Assembly (NCBI GenBank): GCA_043753895.1
Contig: JAYUWK010000091.1
Span: 1 to 12,416, forward strand
Source of the DNA: WLMZ01 sp043753895
GTDB taxonomy: Bacteria; Actinomycetota; Acidimicrobiia; Acidimicrobiales; Ilumatobacteraceae
Length of the DNA stretch: 12,416 nucleotides
Reading direction: 5' to 3'
The translations under genes were made by a program, and so were the position numbers. The notes beneath the pieces are model-generated. The model saw only the letters and a list, made by a program, of their open reading frames with translations, was not told the DNA's origin and did not search any database. Positions 12,250 through 12,416 of this stretch are shown one piece after another; positions within the stretch are counted from its first letter, which is position 1; the number at the start of each line of letters is the position of its first letter.

Positions 12250-12416
12250 ATGAGAGAAGTAAAGAACCGTCGCCGCGGCGCGACACGGATCAGTTCCAAA
12301 CATCAGATCACGATCCCGGCGGACGCGTTGCGCGCCGCAGGCCTCGAAATCGGCGATCGTGTCGTAGCCCACGCCGACGGCGCTGGCCGCGTCGTCCTCG
12401 AGCGAGAACACGACAT
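12250..12416 (+). CDS. SpoVT/AbrB-type antitoxin or regulator (3' end beyond window)
   Basis: The 55 visible residues contain the swapped-hairpin AbrB signature: ISSKHQITIPADALRAAGLEIGDRV (residues 14-38), then a glycine-containing turn and a VVLERE strand. Such domains bind DNA as dimers and are typical antitoxins of the VapB/MazE/PrlF type or standalone regulators. A basic N-terminal arm (REVKNRRRG) precedes it. The frame is still open at the window end, so a toxin (for example a PIN-domain protein) would be expected immediately to the right. This expectation is from the family, not from sequence shown. The ATG at 12250 is the only start that includes the whole fold. Confidence 0.85.
   Translation, partial: MREVKNRRRGATRISSKHQITIPADALRAAGLEIGDRVVAHADGAGRVVLEREHD

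Overview
The window is high-GC DNA with strong G/C preference at third codon positions, ATGA/TGATG stop-start overlaps, a few GTG starts and short low-complexity Thr/Ser/Pro spacers. This points to an actinobacterium. An Acidimicrobiia-like lineage (Ilumatobacter or relatives) is my impression from the style of the Tad locus; it is not proven by any marker gene here.

Region 1 (1-8135, all minus strand, transcribed right to left) is one tightly packed Tad/Flp (type IVb/IVc) pilus operon. In order of transcription it holds: a lipoprotein with a Thr-rich stalk; a secreted Cys/Gly-rich protein of unknown function; a CpaB/RcpC-like SAF-domain protein; a TadZ/CpaE-like ParA-fold protein with a degenerate P-loop; the TadA/CpaF secretion ATPase; the inner-membrane platform proteins TadB and TadC; a very small Flp-like pilin; three TadE/TadF/TadG-like pseudopilins; and a multi-spanning LysM protein that runs off the left edge. 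Most junctions are 1-4 bp stop/start overlaps, so the set is almost certainly co-transcribed and translationally coupled. The odd spot is the Flp/TadE junction: the TadE reading frame has no usable start codon where its prepilin leader should begin, although a single base (position 1879) would create one.

Region 2 (about 8136-9425) is gene-poor. It holds one plausible small minus-strand gene (112 aa, unknown) preceded by a perfect 7-bp inverted repeat. About 760 bp follow in which I see no convincing gene.

Region 3 (9426-12416, plus strand) is an accessory segment. It contains an AbiGi/DUF2971-like protein with an HFT motif, then a two-gene operon encoding a three-Cys DUF5131 (phage Gp37/Gp68) protein and a TcmP-like partner with a methyltransferase-type Rossmann pattern. 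A 54-aa ORF and the start of a SpoVT/AbrB-type antitoxin follow. The AbiGi-like gene, the DUF5131-TcmP pair and the antitoxin suggest a small defence or mobile-element island beside the conserved pilus locus. The DUF5131-TcmP pair, alone or with the AbiGi-like protein, is the best candidate here for an uncharacterised system. No tRNA, rRNA, CRISPR array, transposase or insertion sequence was seen.
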